A stretch of DNA of 64,000 nt, from contig BSBM01001436.1 of the NCBI GenBank assembly GCA_027924585.1, forward strand, positions 1,550,001-1,614,000, written 5' to 3'. Within the stretch, counting starts at the first letter, position 1; the number at the start of each line of letters is the position of its first letter. The notes under the pieces are model-generated. The model had not been told where the DNA came from. It saw only the letters and a program-made list of their open reading frames with translations, and searched no databases. Source of the stretch: Larix kaempferi (Eukaryota; Streptophyta; Pinopsida; Pinales; Pinaceae). The position numbers were made by a program, and so were the translations under genes. This document shows, piece after piece, positions 11,701-25,479 of the stretch.

Positions 11701-12586
11701 TGCGATGAAGGATTTGGGTGCTGCAAAGCAAATCCTTGGTATGAGAATAATGAGAGACAGGAAAAATCGCAAATTGACATTGTCTCAAAGTGAGTACATA
11801 CAAAAGGTGTTGGAGAGGTTCAGAATGCAGAATGCAAAACCTGTAAGTACACCTTTGGCTAGCCATTTCAGTCTAAGTAAGGAAATGTGTCCCAAGACAC
11901 AAGAAGAGACAGATTACATGTCCAAGGTTCCCTATCAATCAGCAGTTGGCAGCTTGATGTATGCCATGGTGTGCACAAGACCAGATATTGCACATGCAGT
12001 GGGAGTTGTGAGCAGATATATGAACAATCCAGGTAAAGAACATTGGAAGGAAGTACAGTGGATTCTCAGGTATTTGAGAGGTACTACCACTGAGGCATTA
12101 TGTTTTGGAGGTTTAGACACTGTTCTACAAGGATATGTTGATGCAGATATGGCAGGTGACAAGGATAGCAGGAGGAGTACCACAGGGTATGTGTTTACTG
12201 TAGGTGGAACAGCAGTAAGCTGGATTTCGAAACTACAGAAGGTTGTTGCACTTTCAACAACAGAAGCAGAGTATGTTGCCATTACAGAGGCTAGTAAAGA
12301 GATGATTTGGTTGCAGAGGTTTATGGAGGAAGTGGGTAAGAAGCAGAAGGATAGCAGACTGTATAGTGACAGCCAGAGTGCCATTCATCTTGCAAAGAAC
12401 TCAGCATTCCATTCCAGGACTAAACATATACAGCTCAAGTACCATTTCATACGCTCTGTTCTGGAAGATGAACTGTTAAAGTTGGAAAAGATACATACTA
12501 GCCAGAATCCTGCAGACATGTTCACAAAGGTAGTGACCAGAGAGAAATTGAGTTCGTGCTCGGTTTCAGTTGGCCTTCTAGCATGA
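8702..12586 (+). pseudogene. Gag-Pol polyprotein of copia element 1, one nonsense codon
   Basis: One frame of 1,294 codons has a single stop, TAG at 10418-10420 (codon 573). The ATG at 8702 starts MAEEGKFKVEKFNGQNFGLW, a copia gag N-terminus. The zinc knuckle CWNCGKKGHLKKEC is at residues 235-248 and the protease DSGAS at about 290. The integrase Asp residues are at 480 (HTDVWGP) and 543 (RSDNGGEY), and the Glu at 579 (VSERMNRT), an exact D-D-35-E spacing. The RT YVDD is at 975-978 and RNase H near 1147 (GYVDADMAGD). The stop lies six codons before the catalytic Glu, where families read GTPQQNG, so a CAG-to-TAG change is the likely cause. All else looks functional. Overall similarity is to the Tnt1-94 type. 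Confidence 0.95.
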
Positions 12587-12671
12587 AGGTGAAGAGGAGA
12601 AATTTGCCAAGTCCAAGTCCAGCAAGTGCAGCAGCGGTGGAGTTGTTGTGATCAGTCTCCAAGTGGGAGAT

Positions 12672-13262
12672 TGTTGGTTATGGAGCCAGATCTTCTAGTC
12701 TCATAGATGATATTGTATTAGTCGTGTTTGTACCCCAGTTCTATATGATGTGTAGGTGGACTGTACACTCACCCCAGCGGGGGGGGTGTGGGGGGGCATC
12801 GCCCCCCCACGGGGTTCCAGGGGGGTCCGGGGGCAGCGCCCTCGAGAAATGGGGGTTCGGGGGCAACGCCCCCGAAGAAAATTTTTGGGGCTGTTTTCGC
12901 CAGCTGTTTTGTGGGCCCATGGTTTTGGGTATCCCGTGGTATTTTCCCATTATATTTCCCTTATAAAAGAAAGACATTGTAATACGGCTAGGGTTGATGT
13001 ATTAGGTTTTATGCATTGTAAAGATCTTTGAGATCTGGAGAGAGACTGTAAAACAGAGAAGAGGAAGTGCAGCGGTTGTGCTGCAGGTTGTATCCCTTCG
13101 ACTTGCTGGACGGTAATAATAATAAGGACTGGCAAATTCAGTGTGGACGTAGCCCAAGTTGGGTGAACCACGATATATCTGTGTCTCTCTTGTAATGTGT
13201 ATGTGTGATTATATTTGCATTTCTGTTTATTGTTATTGCTCTGCGATCCTGTTTTTCTAACA
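12672..13262 (+). repeat. 3' LTR of copia element 1
   Basis: It starts TGTTGG, ends TCTAACA and is 591 bp. The purine-rich AAGTGGGAGA (12661-12670) precedes it. It lacks the 21-bp segment of the G/C hairpin block present in the 5' LTR. Confidence 0.95.
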
Positions 13263-14283
13263 TCACCATTCATGGAAGGTGATAGCCAACAAGATTTTGA
13301 GGGTTGGTTTATATTGGCCTTCTCTGTTTGCTGATGTATATAAGGAGACTATTACTTGCCATCAATGCCAGATCTTCGATGGTAAGAGGAAGTTGGTTTC
13401 ACTTCCCCTCAACCCAATCTCAATGGAAGCACCATTTCAGCAGTGGGGGTTAGACTTCATTGGGAAGATAAAACCAAACCCCTCTGGTCAACACAAGTGG
13501 ATCCTTACAGCCACAGATTATTTTACTAAATGGATTGAGGCCATACCTGCTAGGAGGGAAACTGAGAATGTTATCATGGATTTTCTGGAAGATAACATCT
13601 TAGCCAAATTTGGGTGCCCCAAGATAATTGTAACAGACAATGCAGCAGCTTTTAAGTCCAAGAAAATGATAAATTTCTATCACAAATACCACATCATCCT
13701 AAACCATTCCACTGCATACTACCCAAAAGGAAATGGGCTGGTAGAATCCTCTAACAAAAGCTTGGTGAGGATAATTAAAAAGATGTTGGAGGAAAACAAA
13801 AGGGCCTGGCACACAAAATTGAAATATGCTTTGTGGGCTGACAGGATTAGCTCTAAAATGGCCATTGGGATGTCACCTTTTCAGTTGGTGTATGGAGCAG
13901 AAGTTGTTTTTCCCACCTCATTGGGGCTGCCATACATGAAGCTATTACAGGGGCAGGAGGACGAACCTAACCATATGCAGAGAAGAGTGAACCAGATAAT
14001 AGAATTAAATGAGTTGAGGGATAAAGCATATGATAAAGTACAAGTACACCAGGAGAAGAATACCTTTGATAGGAAGGTGAAAGAAGAGCAGTTTCAGGTT
14101 AATGATTTAGTTTTAAAATGGGATGCTCCTAAAGAAGATAAACATGGAAATTTTGATCATATGTGGGTGGGCCCATATATCATTGCAACAAACAGGGGTG
14201 TGAACTCATTCATCCTGGAACATTAAGATGGGTCTCCTTGGACAGGAGGTCCAGTGAATGGGAGATTTTTGAAGCATTACCTA

Positions 14284-15503
14284 TCCTGAGGAGGACAGCT
14301 AACTCTTGTACCATAGTTTGTATATATTTTTGGTTTTACAGTTACATTAGATACTGATGGCTAACCAAAGGATTTGAATCCCGAAGCGAAGGCCCTAAGA
14401 TCTGGAGGGGGTAGCCATAGTTTTTGTTTTGTCTGTGTGTTCATAATAAAGCCAAGGAAGACAGGGGTTTGATGTTCTTGTCCGAGTCGCCAAAAGGATA
14501 AGGCATTGGTCTGCGGGGGTTCTTTGCTACCTCGCAAGGAGGATAACATCCCCAATAGAAGCTAGATGTGCACCAGATTTGTGCTAAATGTTTAGAAGGG
14601 TTTTGGAGAATGAAAAGGTTCCAGATCCATGAAAGTAGCCAAAGAAAGCCTAACCCTTGATCCACAAGACCAAAGGTTGACAATATCAAAACTTTGTGGA
14701 GTTGAACTTGGAGCCGAGATACGAATCTTGAGGAAGCTACAATCTTAATGGTGATTGGAGGATTAAATGTAAAGGAATGTACCCGTAGTACTGATTGACA
14801 CTTATGGACGGTTTGGATAAAAGGCGAGGAAGATCAACGGTCACAAGCATCCTTCGAAGAAAAATTTAAAGGATTTTTAAGCACTGGCGAGGTGCTAGCC
14901 AGCAGGCAGGTCAAAGAGTGATCGACGATGGGTGGTGCAAATCAACAGTCTATAATTTGTTCGCGGTTGAGACATGTGCGAAAAGGGGTATGTTTCAAAT
15001 CCACGAACTTTTGTTAAATCACGGCACCGCCCAACGGCATAGATCTAGCGGGAGGAAGATAAACGAATCAGATTTAGTTCGATGATATGACTTGCATGTA
15101 AAATCAGCAGACCAAAAATTCACGAACTCGGTAAAGGCCCACATCCTTAGATGGTCAGGATCCAGGAGGAGATCAGATCGATAGTTGAGGATACTTTTGT
15201 GAATCAAAGATGTCGTTGAGGTGGCATGTGGTGGAGTTGGAGGCCACGGGGGCTATTGGAAGGAAAAAGCTAAAGAGATATATGGTGGAGAATTAATTGC
15301 ATAGGGTGGACGGCTGACATGGATCGATCACTATCATAGTTGTAAGGGTGATATGGCATATTTATATTATAAAATTCTCGCCAGCACGGAGATTCGCATC
15401 TCATTTTTTCCCGTGTGCACCGTCCAACCAACCAGAAGCTCAAAATCCCACCTAGCTGTCGAGCGACTAGGTAGATTGTCTACTTCCACCATAAATTATT
15501 TAA
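14284..15503 (+). other. Spacer between integrase and the extra 3' ORF of the Tat-like element
   Basis: No coding frame is supportable in this 1.2-kb stretch. A pyrimidine-rich TTTTGGTTTTACAG near 14330-14343 could be a splice acceptor. An AT-rich TATTATAAAATT near 15365-15376 resembles a TATA box about 130 bases before the next ATG. Either could serve expression of the 3' ORF; both are inference. Confidence 0.4.
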
Positions 15504-18500
15504 ATGGCTGGATTTGTTGAACCTCCAGGATTTGAGCCATCCAAGATAAACAACCTAATAGAAGATAAAGACTGTGATGTCTTTGACACCATGCTAATAA
15601 ATTTCCCCATAGAGGTTGCTAAGGAGAAACTAGAGGCCATGAGAACCCAAAAGGTGGATGTCCATAACGTTTATCTTTCCTTCTTCCACTCATTTACAAC
15701 CAGTCAAATGCCTAGCTTCCCTCAATTCATAGACTGGTGTGCCGGCCATTACTCCCCAGATCGAAGAGAAATCTTGAATGCCTCAAACTCAAAAATTATG
15801 TGCTAAATAGATGCCCCCACTGTCAGAAAAGCCCTAGCTATTCCAGAAGAATTATGTCAGAAATCCCAAAGTTTTAGAATGGAAAACCTGATCCAACATT
15901 TCCATTTAGCCCCAGCTGACCTCAAGCAGAGCTTTTATTGTGCCTCCACACTATCAAATACCTCCTTTCAAGGCACATCCTTTCCTGGTGAGGCCAACTT
16001 ATTTAAAGAAGAGTCAAGATGTGTTATTTCCATGTTGGCCCAATTCCTAGGGCTGGACAGTGACCGATATATAACTGAGCCTTTAATCAGTTTATTGTTT
16101 ATTATAAGCACTTGTCCCATTGATCCAGCAGACCCCAATTTGCCTACCCAGTGCGCATGCCTAAAATTTGATGAAGCCCTAGCAGACAACATCCCATCCC
16201 AGCTCATAGAATTCCCTAAAACAAGGGCCTTCAGGTTCTGGTCTTATTTATTGAAAATGTTCCTAGCAGCAAATGAAGAAAACCTACAAGGGCTAGAGGT
16301 GCAACTTACCCAAGAGATGTACTCAGATTACAAAACCTTTATGAATGACCTCATGGCAGAGATCTATTTTTTTTTCTTCCAGAAGAGGCTTCCTAGGGTG
16401 CTGCCAGAGATGAAGGACTTATTGTAGCCATCCATGGAGAAGAGGGTTGGGGATTGGTTTTTGCTGAAACATGGGACTATGATCAAGGTTTATGATTATC
16501 CCATGCCCCCTATGTGATACCTTCCTTCCTAACCGCCAGAGTGCTCACTTTGGAATTTATAAGGCAAAAGCTGAAGGTAGAATGTGAGCACTTCCTCGAT
16601 GACATGAAGTTATCTGACATCAATTTCCCATGCGAACTGGGTTCTTTCATTATAAAAAACAAGGCATCCCTCCCAAGTATTGAACGAATGATGGGTGACA
16701 TGGGATTCCCATCGAAGGCAACAATGAATTATGATCCCCACCATATAATTTCAAAGAGGAGGAAAGAAACTAGCAGGAAAGGGTATGAGCGTTTTGAGCT
16801 TGCAGGCCTAGCTAAAAGGGAAAATTGTTTAGAATATATTGACAAAGGTCAGATAGAAGTGGACCCACCAGGAGACTCCTCCTCTGTGCAATTCTTGTTT
16901 CAAAGAAGCACATCATCAGTGCCTGGTTTGCCCAGTCAAACCCCAACAATATTAGTAGCCATACCCATTACCATTGTTTCAGGAAAATTCATCAAGCCAG
17001 AAGGTGGTGACCCCATGGATGTGGACATTCGTGCAGAAAGAGCCTCAAAGAGGAAAAAGGTGGAATAGCCTGGGAAGCAATTAGTGACAGTGAAAGCAGG
17101 GCATGCCAAGAAAAAGCAGGTCAGATTTCTAGTGCCATCTTTTGAGGTTAAGGAGCATGTGTTTAACAAAACACCCACTAGACTTACAACACCAAGCATG
17201 AGCAGGGCTGAGTTGTTGGAGGAATATGAAGAGAGCCTAGACAACATATCAGAAGAAGCTAAATTGTATGATGATGTGAGGAAAATCTCTAAGAAGGATG
17301 TAGCCTTGGTGGAAAACAGAAACCTTTCCCAGAATACCTTAAGCCTTTCCTTAGCCACCAAGAACAAGGCCACAGAGTTGAAAGTGAACCTAGAGGACAT
17401 TCCAGTACCTGATGTAATCAATTTCCATAAAGAAACAGGTGAAGTCATCTACAACAAGTTGTTGAAGCTTGCTCTAGAGCTGTCAAAGGTGTAGGCCAGC
17501 AAAGCCAAAGTGCAGAAGCAGCTGGGATTGGAAAAGGTGGAGAACAATAGCCTGAAAGCACAAGTGAAAATGTTCCAAGCTTCACTATTGTCCTCTGAAA
17601 CCCAAGAGGACAAAAGGGCTAGAATTCAGAAACTACTAGATGAAAAAGACCAGGAAATCCTGTCACTAAAGAAGAAATTGAAGATTCCATCTGCCCAACT
17701 GGTGAATACACCTGAAATTGCAAAACTAGAAGAAGAAAAAGAAGAGTTGCAAGGTAAGTTGATTGATTGCAAAGCCAAGCTATTAGAGTTTGAAGAAAGG
17801 GAGAAAAAGTGGCAAGAAGATATGAAATTGATAATGGACAATGAGGCATCCTTAAAGGTTAAGGTTGATGATCTCGAGAAGAAGTTGAAAGAAAAAGAGT
17901 AAGAGATAGAAGCCATGACCACACCCTCAATAGAATCTGGTGACTTTACCATTACAGGGAAAATAGCCAAGGCTAGTTTGGATGATACAGAAGTAATCAG
18001 ATTGAAGAAGTAGAATGCCAACCTAAGGTCCTTGAAGGACACTGCAGAAAAGGATAAGGAGGCTTGGGAAACCAAGTACTAGGCGATGCAGGATGATTAT
18101 GACAAGTTGAAGCAGCAGGGTATAGGGCAAGGTGCATTGTAGGAAGCAAAGAGTATCATTTGGGATGATATTGTTGCACATGCAGGGGAGTTTAGGCCAT
18201 ATTTGGACTTCATGATAGATAGGGAAGCTGTAATCAAGCTAGCAAGGTCATCTGTCACAGTGGCCAATGAGAAGCGAAACAAGAAACCTATGGATTATTC
18301 CCAGAATGCAATAGAGTTCTTAAATGGTATGTCTGAAGAGAAGGTTCAAGCAGCCAATATAAAGGACAGAGTAACCACTATCATTTGTGCAAAAAAGGTA
18401 ATTCACAAGCACCAGTTGTTGGGCTCCGAAATTGTCATTTATAATGATTTTATTTACATTTATTTCCCGGCATATTATTGTAATTTGATACAACTATCCT

Positions 18501-20167
18501 TAAAAAGTGCTATCTTTTATTGTATTTCGTCAATTAAAACACTTAAACGTAAATGAAGCCTAATATGTTACTTTTAATGTATTAAACGTAATATGGTGCA
18601 AATGATAAACTTCCGTTGCTTCATTTGATCTTTCATTAAACCCTTCTTTCAGTCTCTAATTCTTGTATTAGGTTTGATGGCATGTTTCTTACTGAGATTA
18701 TTTGTTTGGTTGATCTTTCGATTCTTGGTAGTCTTGTAAATACCTGCAAGTGAAAATGAAAGCGTGAGTTAATGATAAACTTCTTTGTTTCAAAATTTAA
18801 ACAAATAACAAATAAACGAAAACTAAAATGTCATTGAGGGATTTATTTAAATTATTAAATAAAACCATTTGAATTAAGTATTAGAATATATAATAGAAAA
18901 GTTATTTGAATTTAAACATTAAAAGACCATTTGAATTGAGTATTGAAATGAAGCAACGTTGATATGTCACTTTTAAAAATATCTTAATGGCTTTTCAAAA
19001 CTATGTTGATTGTTAAGTTTTCATTTAAGTTATTTAATACTTTGATTGTTTATTATACAGGATTACATACATGCCATATCAATGCACAATGTCTTTTGTC
19101 TCACACTCATGTGAAGAATGGATGAAGATGTATTCAATGGATTAAGGCATGATTCACCAACAAATTCAAGGAGTCCAGGAACACATCAAGCCAACACATC
19201 AGTCAACAAACAACTTAGCAGAAAATCCGCTCAGAATCCGAATTCATTTCCGTTACAGGTCATTCAGACCTTCGTTTGTCTTTCTGTTAAAAACGTGTTT
19301 TAACAGAGAACAAATTTCGGGTTGGATCTGCAGGAACACGGAGGCAAATTTGGAAATTCTGGAACATGGGTTTTGTGCGGAATAGGCCCATTTAGGTCAC
19401 CATGAGGAATTTCACCAAAATTCCAAGCCGTTTGAGAGAAATCCATGTTTCCTTGAAGCCCACTTGCCTAGAAAAACAGAAAAACATGGCTGGCCGTTTC
19501 AGATCCGGTTCCTGTTTCAGTGTGTTGTTTCTCCAGCTATAGAATCTTGTTATTTTTAGCAAGGTCGACCCTAACCTGCTCTTTACTTGTAAAATCTATA
19601 TAAAGACCTCCAAGATTGAGAAAGGAAGTGTGAAAAAAATAGTGTGTAAACTCTGCCTCAGTTAATAAAACGTGTTGTTTGCAGCTGTTGATGATCAATT
19701 TCATTTTCTGTTGATGGTTGGTGACTGAGTAGCTTAGGAAACAAACCCTTGTTGTTGGGAAGGGCCCCTCAACAATCAGAGGTTCATCTTTGTACATTCA
19801 GCAGTTTACTTGTTTGTATTTTCAGCTAGGTTATTTCGTTTTTGCACATATCTGTTACAACCATTTCGTTTTTGCAAATAGATAGTTTATGTCTCAGTTA
19901 TCTAACTATTTATGTTTTCCTGTAGCTATCCTTCTCTCACTCTCTTGTAAATCATACTATGTTGCTAACGCAATCTTTTTTTTTAGATGGTCAACCAAAA
20001 GTTTAACAGTTTGTAGTTGTTTTTCAGGTTTCTCCTTCCATCATTGTAGTTCAAAATTGCTTCCAAATTCTTCCTTAGTTAGTTCTCTTCTCTTCTCTTC
20101 TGTTAGTTTCTCTTCCTATCTGTTGTAGGTTAAATCTTTCTCTTCTTCCATCCAAAATTTCTTCCTA

Positions 20168-20172
20168 CTTCT
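20168..20172 (+). repeat. Target site duplication, left copy, of copia element 2
   Basis: CTTCT here is repeated at 27590-27594, immediately outside the element ends. Confidence 0.9.
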
Positions 20173-20755
20173 TGTTGATGTATATGTAAGTTCGAAATGT
20201 ATTTCATTTATATATTTATTGTACTCCTATAGAGATGCAGTATTCCTCTATACGAAAGTGTCGTCATTTGTATTGACAAGTGTCGCAAGTATGTTAACCT
20301 GCCGATGGGTTATTAGACCACCTTGTAAGGGGTCGGCCCGATATAATGTAATATAAAGTTATTGTACCTAGCTAGACAAGTCGGCCCCATAAGGTTATTG
20401 GGCAAACAGGACAAGTATAAATAGAGATCGGGAGATCTCTATTTGGATCACTTCAGAACTCACACTTCCTTCACTCGAAAAGTGGCGCACATGTGAGGAG
20501 GAGGATCAACTGCTAAGAGGAGTCTATCTCTTGTACTTTGGTTGTGCTATTGCTCTATCTATCTCTGAGGAAGTTGTGGGGTTTTTCACCTTAGGGTTTT
20601 CCCCACGGAAACTCTGTGTGTCTATTGTCTCTCATGCTTTTTCTTCTTCTGATGATTGACATGCTTGTTATGATTGATATGCATTGATATACTGTACATG
20701 TTATCCTCTCAGTAAAGATCCTAGAGTATTGTGAATTAATGCTCAAAATTTAACA
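20173..20755 (+). repeat. 5' LTR of copia element 2
   Basis: It starts TGTTGATG, ends TTTAACA and is 583 bp. The TATA box (TATAAATA) lies at 20416-20423. It matches 26998-27589 over its whole length. Confidence 0.95.
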
Positions 20756-20767
20756 TGGTATCAGAGC
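20756..20767 (+). other. Primer binding site of copia element 2
   Basis: TGGTATCAGAGC directly abuts the LTR and is the initiator tRNA-Met type. Confidence 0.9.
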
Positions 20768-21330
20768 TAACCTGAGAAGAAGACATTGTGCAGTGACAGA
20801 AACTAGGGTTTCTTGCTTATTGGGTTTCTCTCCACATATTTTGGAAAAGCCGTATAGTAAATTGACTCTAATCATTAAGGAGAATCTATCTGTCCAATCA
20901 GAATTCAATTCTAAGCATTTTCAGATTTGGCCCTAAAAATTAGGGTTTCCAGAAAAATAGGAATTTCTTAAATCTGAAGACATAGCTGGAAGCTCCTTGG
21001 AAAAATCGAAGTTTAGAGCTTTGGATCGAGATTTTTGGCTGGGTAAATCTTCGGGAAACTCAAACCCTAATTCAGGGTCCTCCCTAGTGAACCCGAGAAG
21101 ACTAAAATGCATTTATGAAGGGTGAAGCTTTGCAGATCTCAAAGTCTGAATACACCAAGCTGATCAGATCATCAAGGCACATCTTTCTATCCTTTCAGAA
21201 AGTTGAAATTCACTTTTTGAATTTTTAGGGGTTTTTTCGACAAACCCTAATCCGAGACCAGATCCAGTTTTCAACAAAGAAAGTGGTAAGACCTAAATCT
21301 CTTCTATTTCCATGTGAAGTACTCTTTAAA

Positions 21331-24300
21331 ATGTCTCACCACACCAAGCTTGAGGATAAGCTTGAAGGGGTTGATAACTTCTGAGCCTGGAAGTATAGGA
21401 TTGGGTTAATCCTAGAAGAAAATGAATTGGACTCCTACATTAGCTCTGAGGTCCCTATCCCAGAGGATGAAGAGGCTAAGGTATTGCAGAAGAAGAACTT
21501 GGTCAAGGCAAAGAGAATCATTGCTGATTCTATCAAAGACCATCTTATACTACATGTGTCATCTCTAAAGACACCCAAGGAGATATTTGACTCCCTGACC
21601 AAGTTATTTGAAAGGAAGAACATAAATCAGAAGATGACTCTGCATAATCAATTGAAAGGGGTCAAGATGTTGAATGGAGAGACCATTCAAATTTTACTTC
21701 TCCAAGGTCTCTCAGATCAAGGAACAACTTGAAGCTGTGGATGAAGTAGTGGAAAATGGTGAAGTTGTTATGACCACTCTGAATAGCCTACCTAGGTCAT
21801 GGGACTCCTTTATTCAAGGAATTTGTGCAAGAAAGAAATTGATCTCTTTCGGTATACTATGGGAGGAATGCTCTCAAGAGAAAGCTAGGCTTGTGGTACG
21901 AGAAGAAAAGATGGGGAATGAAGATCAAGCTCTCACAGTTCACACCAAGGGAAGCAAGGTTAAGAGGGAGAAATCTCATAACAAGAAACATTCTCACCCT
22001 TATCAGAAGAAGAAAGATCTATCTCCTGTTCGATGTTTCGAATGTAATGAAATGGGACACTTTGCTTCAAATTGTCCCAAGAAGAAGAAAGACAACAACT
22101 TCAACAACAAGAAGAAGAATAACAAAAGAAGATATCATGCTCATGTTGTTGAGGATGATGAACCTTCCAGGAAGAAAGCTAGAGCAGAAAGTGATGATGA
22201 TGACTCATCAAGCAAAGAAGAGTATGTTCTAATCTGTGCTCTCACAGGTACTATATCTCATGGTTGTAATGATTGGTTAATTGACAGTGGGGCTTCCAAA
22301 CACATGACTAGGTTTAAAGAATCTTTTGTAAACCTATCTGAACATGAATCACCCCATAAGGTGAAACTTGGGGATGATTATCAATACCCTATCAAAGGAA
22401 GTGGGGAAGCCTCCTACAACCTAGAATCTGAAAAGTCCTTAAAGATGAAAGATGTGCTATTTGTACCTACTCTCAAGAAGAATCTACTCTCCATCTCTGC
22501 ATTAGATGCAAAAGGTATGTGGGTTGCATTTGTAGATGGTCAAGTCCTAATGTGGCCAAAGGGTAAAACTATTATTGATGCAGTGGTGATTGGAGAGCAA
22601 GAGGGAGGATTGTATAAATTGAAGGGACAACCTAAACATGCCATGGTGCATGGTTCCATGGAGCCAAGTGAACTTTGGCATAGAAGACTTGCACATATGC
22701 ACTACATAGCATTACCAATTGCAAGTAAGGCTATAGAAGGTCTTCCTGAAATTAAGACTAAGCATGAAGGTGTTTGCAAAGGATGTGCAAAAGGAAAGAA
22801 CATAAAGAAGGCATTTACAAGCAGTGAAAGCAAGGCAAAAAGGTATCTTGGAAATTATCCACTCCGATGTATGCAGCCCGATGTCATCCAGCTCTCTGAG
22901 TGGGTATGTTTACTATGTCTCTTTCATTGATGACTTATCCAGGAAGACTTGGGTTTACTTCTTGAAGAACAAAGATGAAGTGTTGGATAAGTTCAAGGAA
23001 TTCAAAACTTGATGGAGAACCAAACTGATAAGAAGATCAAAACATTCAGATCCGATAATGGTGGAGAATTCACCTCAGGTGACTTCAAGAAGCCATGCAG
23101 TGATTCAGGGATTAAGAGGGAGTTGAATTCTCCTTACAATCCACAACAGAATGGAGTTGCAGAAAGAAATAATTGAACAATCATGAAAGCAGCAAGGGAA
23201 ATGCTGCATGACCAAGATCTACCTATGCATCTATGGGCATAAGCAGCTAGGACAGCTGTATATGTGTAGAACAGAGCACCCCACAAGATATTGGACAATA
23301 AGACACCAGAAGAGGTCTTCTCTGGTAAGAAACCTGAAGTCAACCATCTCGGAATATTTGGTTGTCCAGTATACACTCATGTCCCAAAAGAAAAGAGGAC
23401 CAAGCTAGATCCTTCAGGAAAGAAGGGTATCTTTGTGGGTTACAGTGAAATCTCGAAGGCTTACAGAATATACTTTCCAGGGTTCAAGAAGATTGATGTC
23501 AGCAGGGACATAACATTTGATGAAAACTCAACATTCGTCAAATCAAGAAAGACACATGTTGAAGTTTATGAAGAACCTAAGGAAACTAGATTTCAAGACA
23601 CTACCATGACTGAAGCAATTCCAGATGTTGATCGTGAAATTGAAGATCCGCAACAACCAGTAGATACACCCCGTGAGAATAACTCTCACAAGAGAAAACC
23701 TACATGGGCTAAAGAGCTCATTCAAGATGCAGAGAGATATGGCATTCCAGAAGAAGAACACAGAGCAAAGAAGAGAACTAGCTCACATACCAGCTATGTT
23801 GCTTTAATATGTGATATCATGAACAAAGAACCTTCCAGTTATGAAGAAGCAGTGGAAAAGAAAGAATGGAAGGATGCCATGGTTGAAGAATACCAATCAA
23901 TAATGAAGAATGATGTTTGGTATGTTGTCCCAAGCCCTGAAGGAAAGTCTGTTGTGACTTCCAAGTGGATCTACAAGATCAAGCATGCTACAGATGGTAG
24001 CATAGAGAAATACAAGGCAAGATTCGTAGCTTGTGGCTTCTCTCAGAAAGAGGGAATAGATTATGAAGAAACTTTTGCTCCTGTAGCCAGGTACACTTCC
24101 ATCAGAACAGTACTTGCTCTAGCTGCAGCAATGAAATGGAAGATACACCAGATGGATGTCAAAACTGCCTTCTTGAATGGTGTAGGTGAAGAGGAAGTGT
24201 ATGTGGAGAAGCCACTCGGTTTTGAAACACATGACAGGGAGTCATATGTGTGCAGATTGAAGAAAGCCTTGTATGGCTTAAAACAAGCTCCTAGAACTTG

Positions 24301-25372
24301 CTATGGTAGGATGGACAGTTTTCTATCTAGTTTGGGCTTTACCAAGAGTAAAGCGGATTCCAACCTTTACTACAATGTTGAGGAAGGAAATCCTATGATT
24401 CTACTCCTGTATGTGGATGACCTATTTGTAACAAGAGATGACAGATTGATTACCGATACAAAGAGGAAGCTTGCTGCCGAGTTCGATATGAAGGAGTTGG
24501 GGATGATGCACTATTTTCTAGGTATGGAGGTGTGGCAGAGTGCAGATGGGAGCTTCCTTGGATAAGGGAAGTATACAGTAGATATCCTGAAGAAGTTCGG
24601 GATGATGGATTGCAAGGCCATGGCCACACCTATGGCATCGAACCTGAAGCTTCTATGTGATGCTTCATCTGAGCCGGTTGATGTCTCTATGTATCGTCAG
24701 ATGATTGGGTCCTTGATGTACCTGACAAACATGAGACCAAATATTTGCTTTGTGGTGAATACATTGAGACAGTTCCTGACAGGTCCAAGGAGTGTTCACC
24801 TGGTTGCTGTAAAGCATATTTTGAGGTACCTGAAGGGTACAGTTAATTATGGGCTCAAGTATGAAGCGAATCAAAAGTTTAACTTGCAGGGTTATGTTGA
24901 TTCAGATTGGGCAGGCAGTGCTGCAGATAGGAATAGCACATCTGGGTGCTGATTTAGTATGGGATTAGGTGTGATCTCTTGGTTTAGCAGGAAGCAGTCC
25001 TGTGTAGCACTGAGTACAGCCGAGGCAGAGTATGTTGCATCCTGTTCGGCTAGTTGTGAGGCAGTATGGATTCGGAAGCTACTGTCAGAGTTATTTGATC
25101 TCCTGTTGGAGACTACTGGTATCTTTTGTGACAACCAGAGTTGTGTGAAGCTGTCTGAGAACCCGGTGTTCCAAGACAGGTCGAAGCACATTGAGATCAA
25201 ATATCATTATATCAGGGATATGGTGCAGAGAGGAGTAGTGAAGCTCCTGTATATTGCGACAGATGAGCAGATTGCAGATGTGCTGACAAAGCCACTAGCT
25301 AGAGTGAAGTTCAAGTACTTCAGAGAGAGGCTTGGCATTCTTCAGATCGACAACACTTTGAGGAAGAAGTGA
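21331..25372 (+). pseudogene. Gag-Pol of copia element 2, broken
   Basis: The gag begins at ATG 21331 and has a TGA at 21382. Frameshifts lie near 21690, 22840 and 23005, and further stops at 23174 (TGA), 23240 (TAA), 23267 (TAG), 24563 (TAA) and 24950 (TGA). Domains stay in order: the zinc knuckle CFECNEMGHFASNC (about 22032), protease DSGASKHMT (about 22283), and integrase with FIDDLSRKTWVYF and FRSDNGGEF, then PQQNGVAERNN. Next come RT with KMDVKTAFLNG-like sequence and YVDD (about 24411), then RNase H with GYVDSDWAGSAADR and LSTAEAEYVA. The C-terminus (LGILQIDNTLRKK) is intact. It is a standard copia polyprotein that cannot be translated whole. Confidence 0.9.
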
Positions 25373-25479
25373 TGGACACATTTGCTGAATCCATTCCAAG
25401 CATGGCGGAAGGAGGATCCTTCACATGGCTATGGATGTAAGCACTGGATGATGAGCATTAGGATGATGTTCTAGTTTCA

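Larger units (their letters stand above)
8015..13262 (+). mobile_element. Ty1/copia element 1 (Tnt1-like), nearly intact
   Basis: The element is 5,248 bp with LTRs of 612 and 591 bp, an initiator-Met-tRNA PBS, one gag-pol frame and a purine-rich tract. The two LTRs differ by one 21-bp indel, a one-base change in a G run and about six substitutions, so insertion is recent. A single TAG codon breaks the polyprotein. It lies in the same orientation as its host element. Confidence 0.95.
7676..14283 (+). pseudogene. Integrase of the Tat-like element, split by a copia insertion
   Basis: The first part (to 8014) ends at FHKGYCGGH, the His half of the HHCC zinc finger. A copia element with duplicated TCACC interrupts it. 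From 13263 the protein resumes at HSWKVIANKILRVGLYWPS, and TCHQCQ supplies the Cys pair. The core has LDFIGKIKPN and IVTDNAAAFKS for the two catalytic Asp and YPKGNGLVESSNKSL for the Glu. The frame is open from 13279 to 14226. After one stop, DGSPWTGGPVNGRFLKHYLS ends the domain at about 14283. Confidence 0.85.
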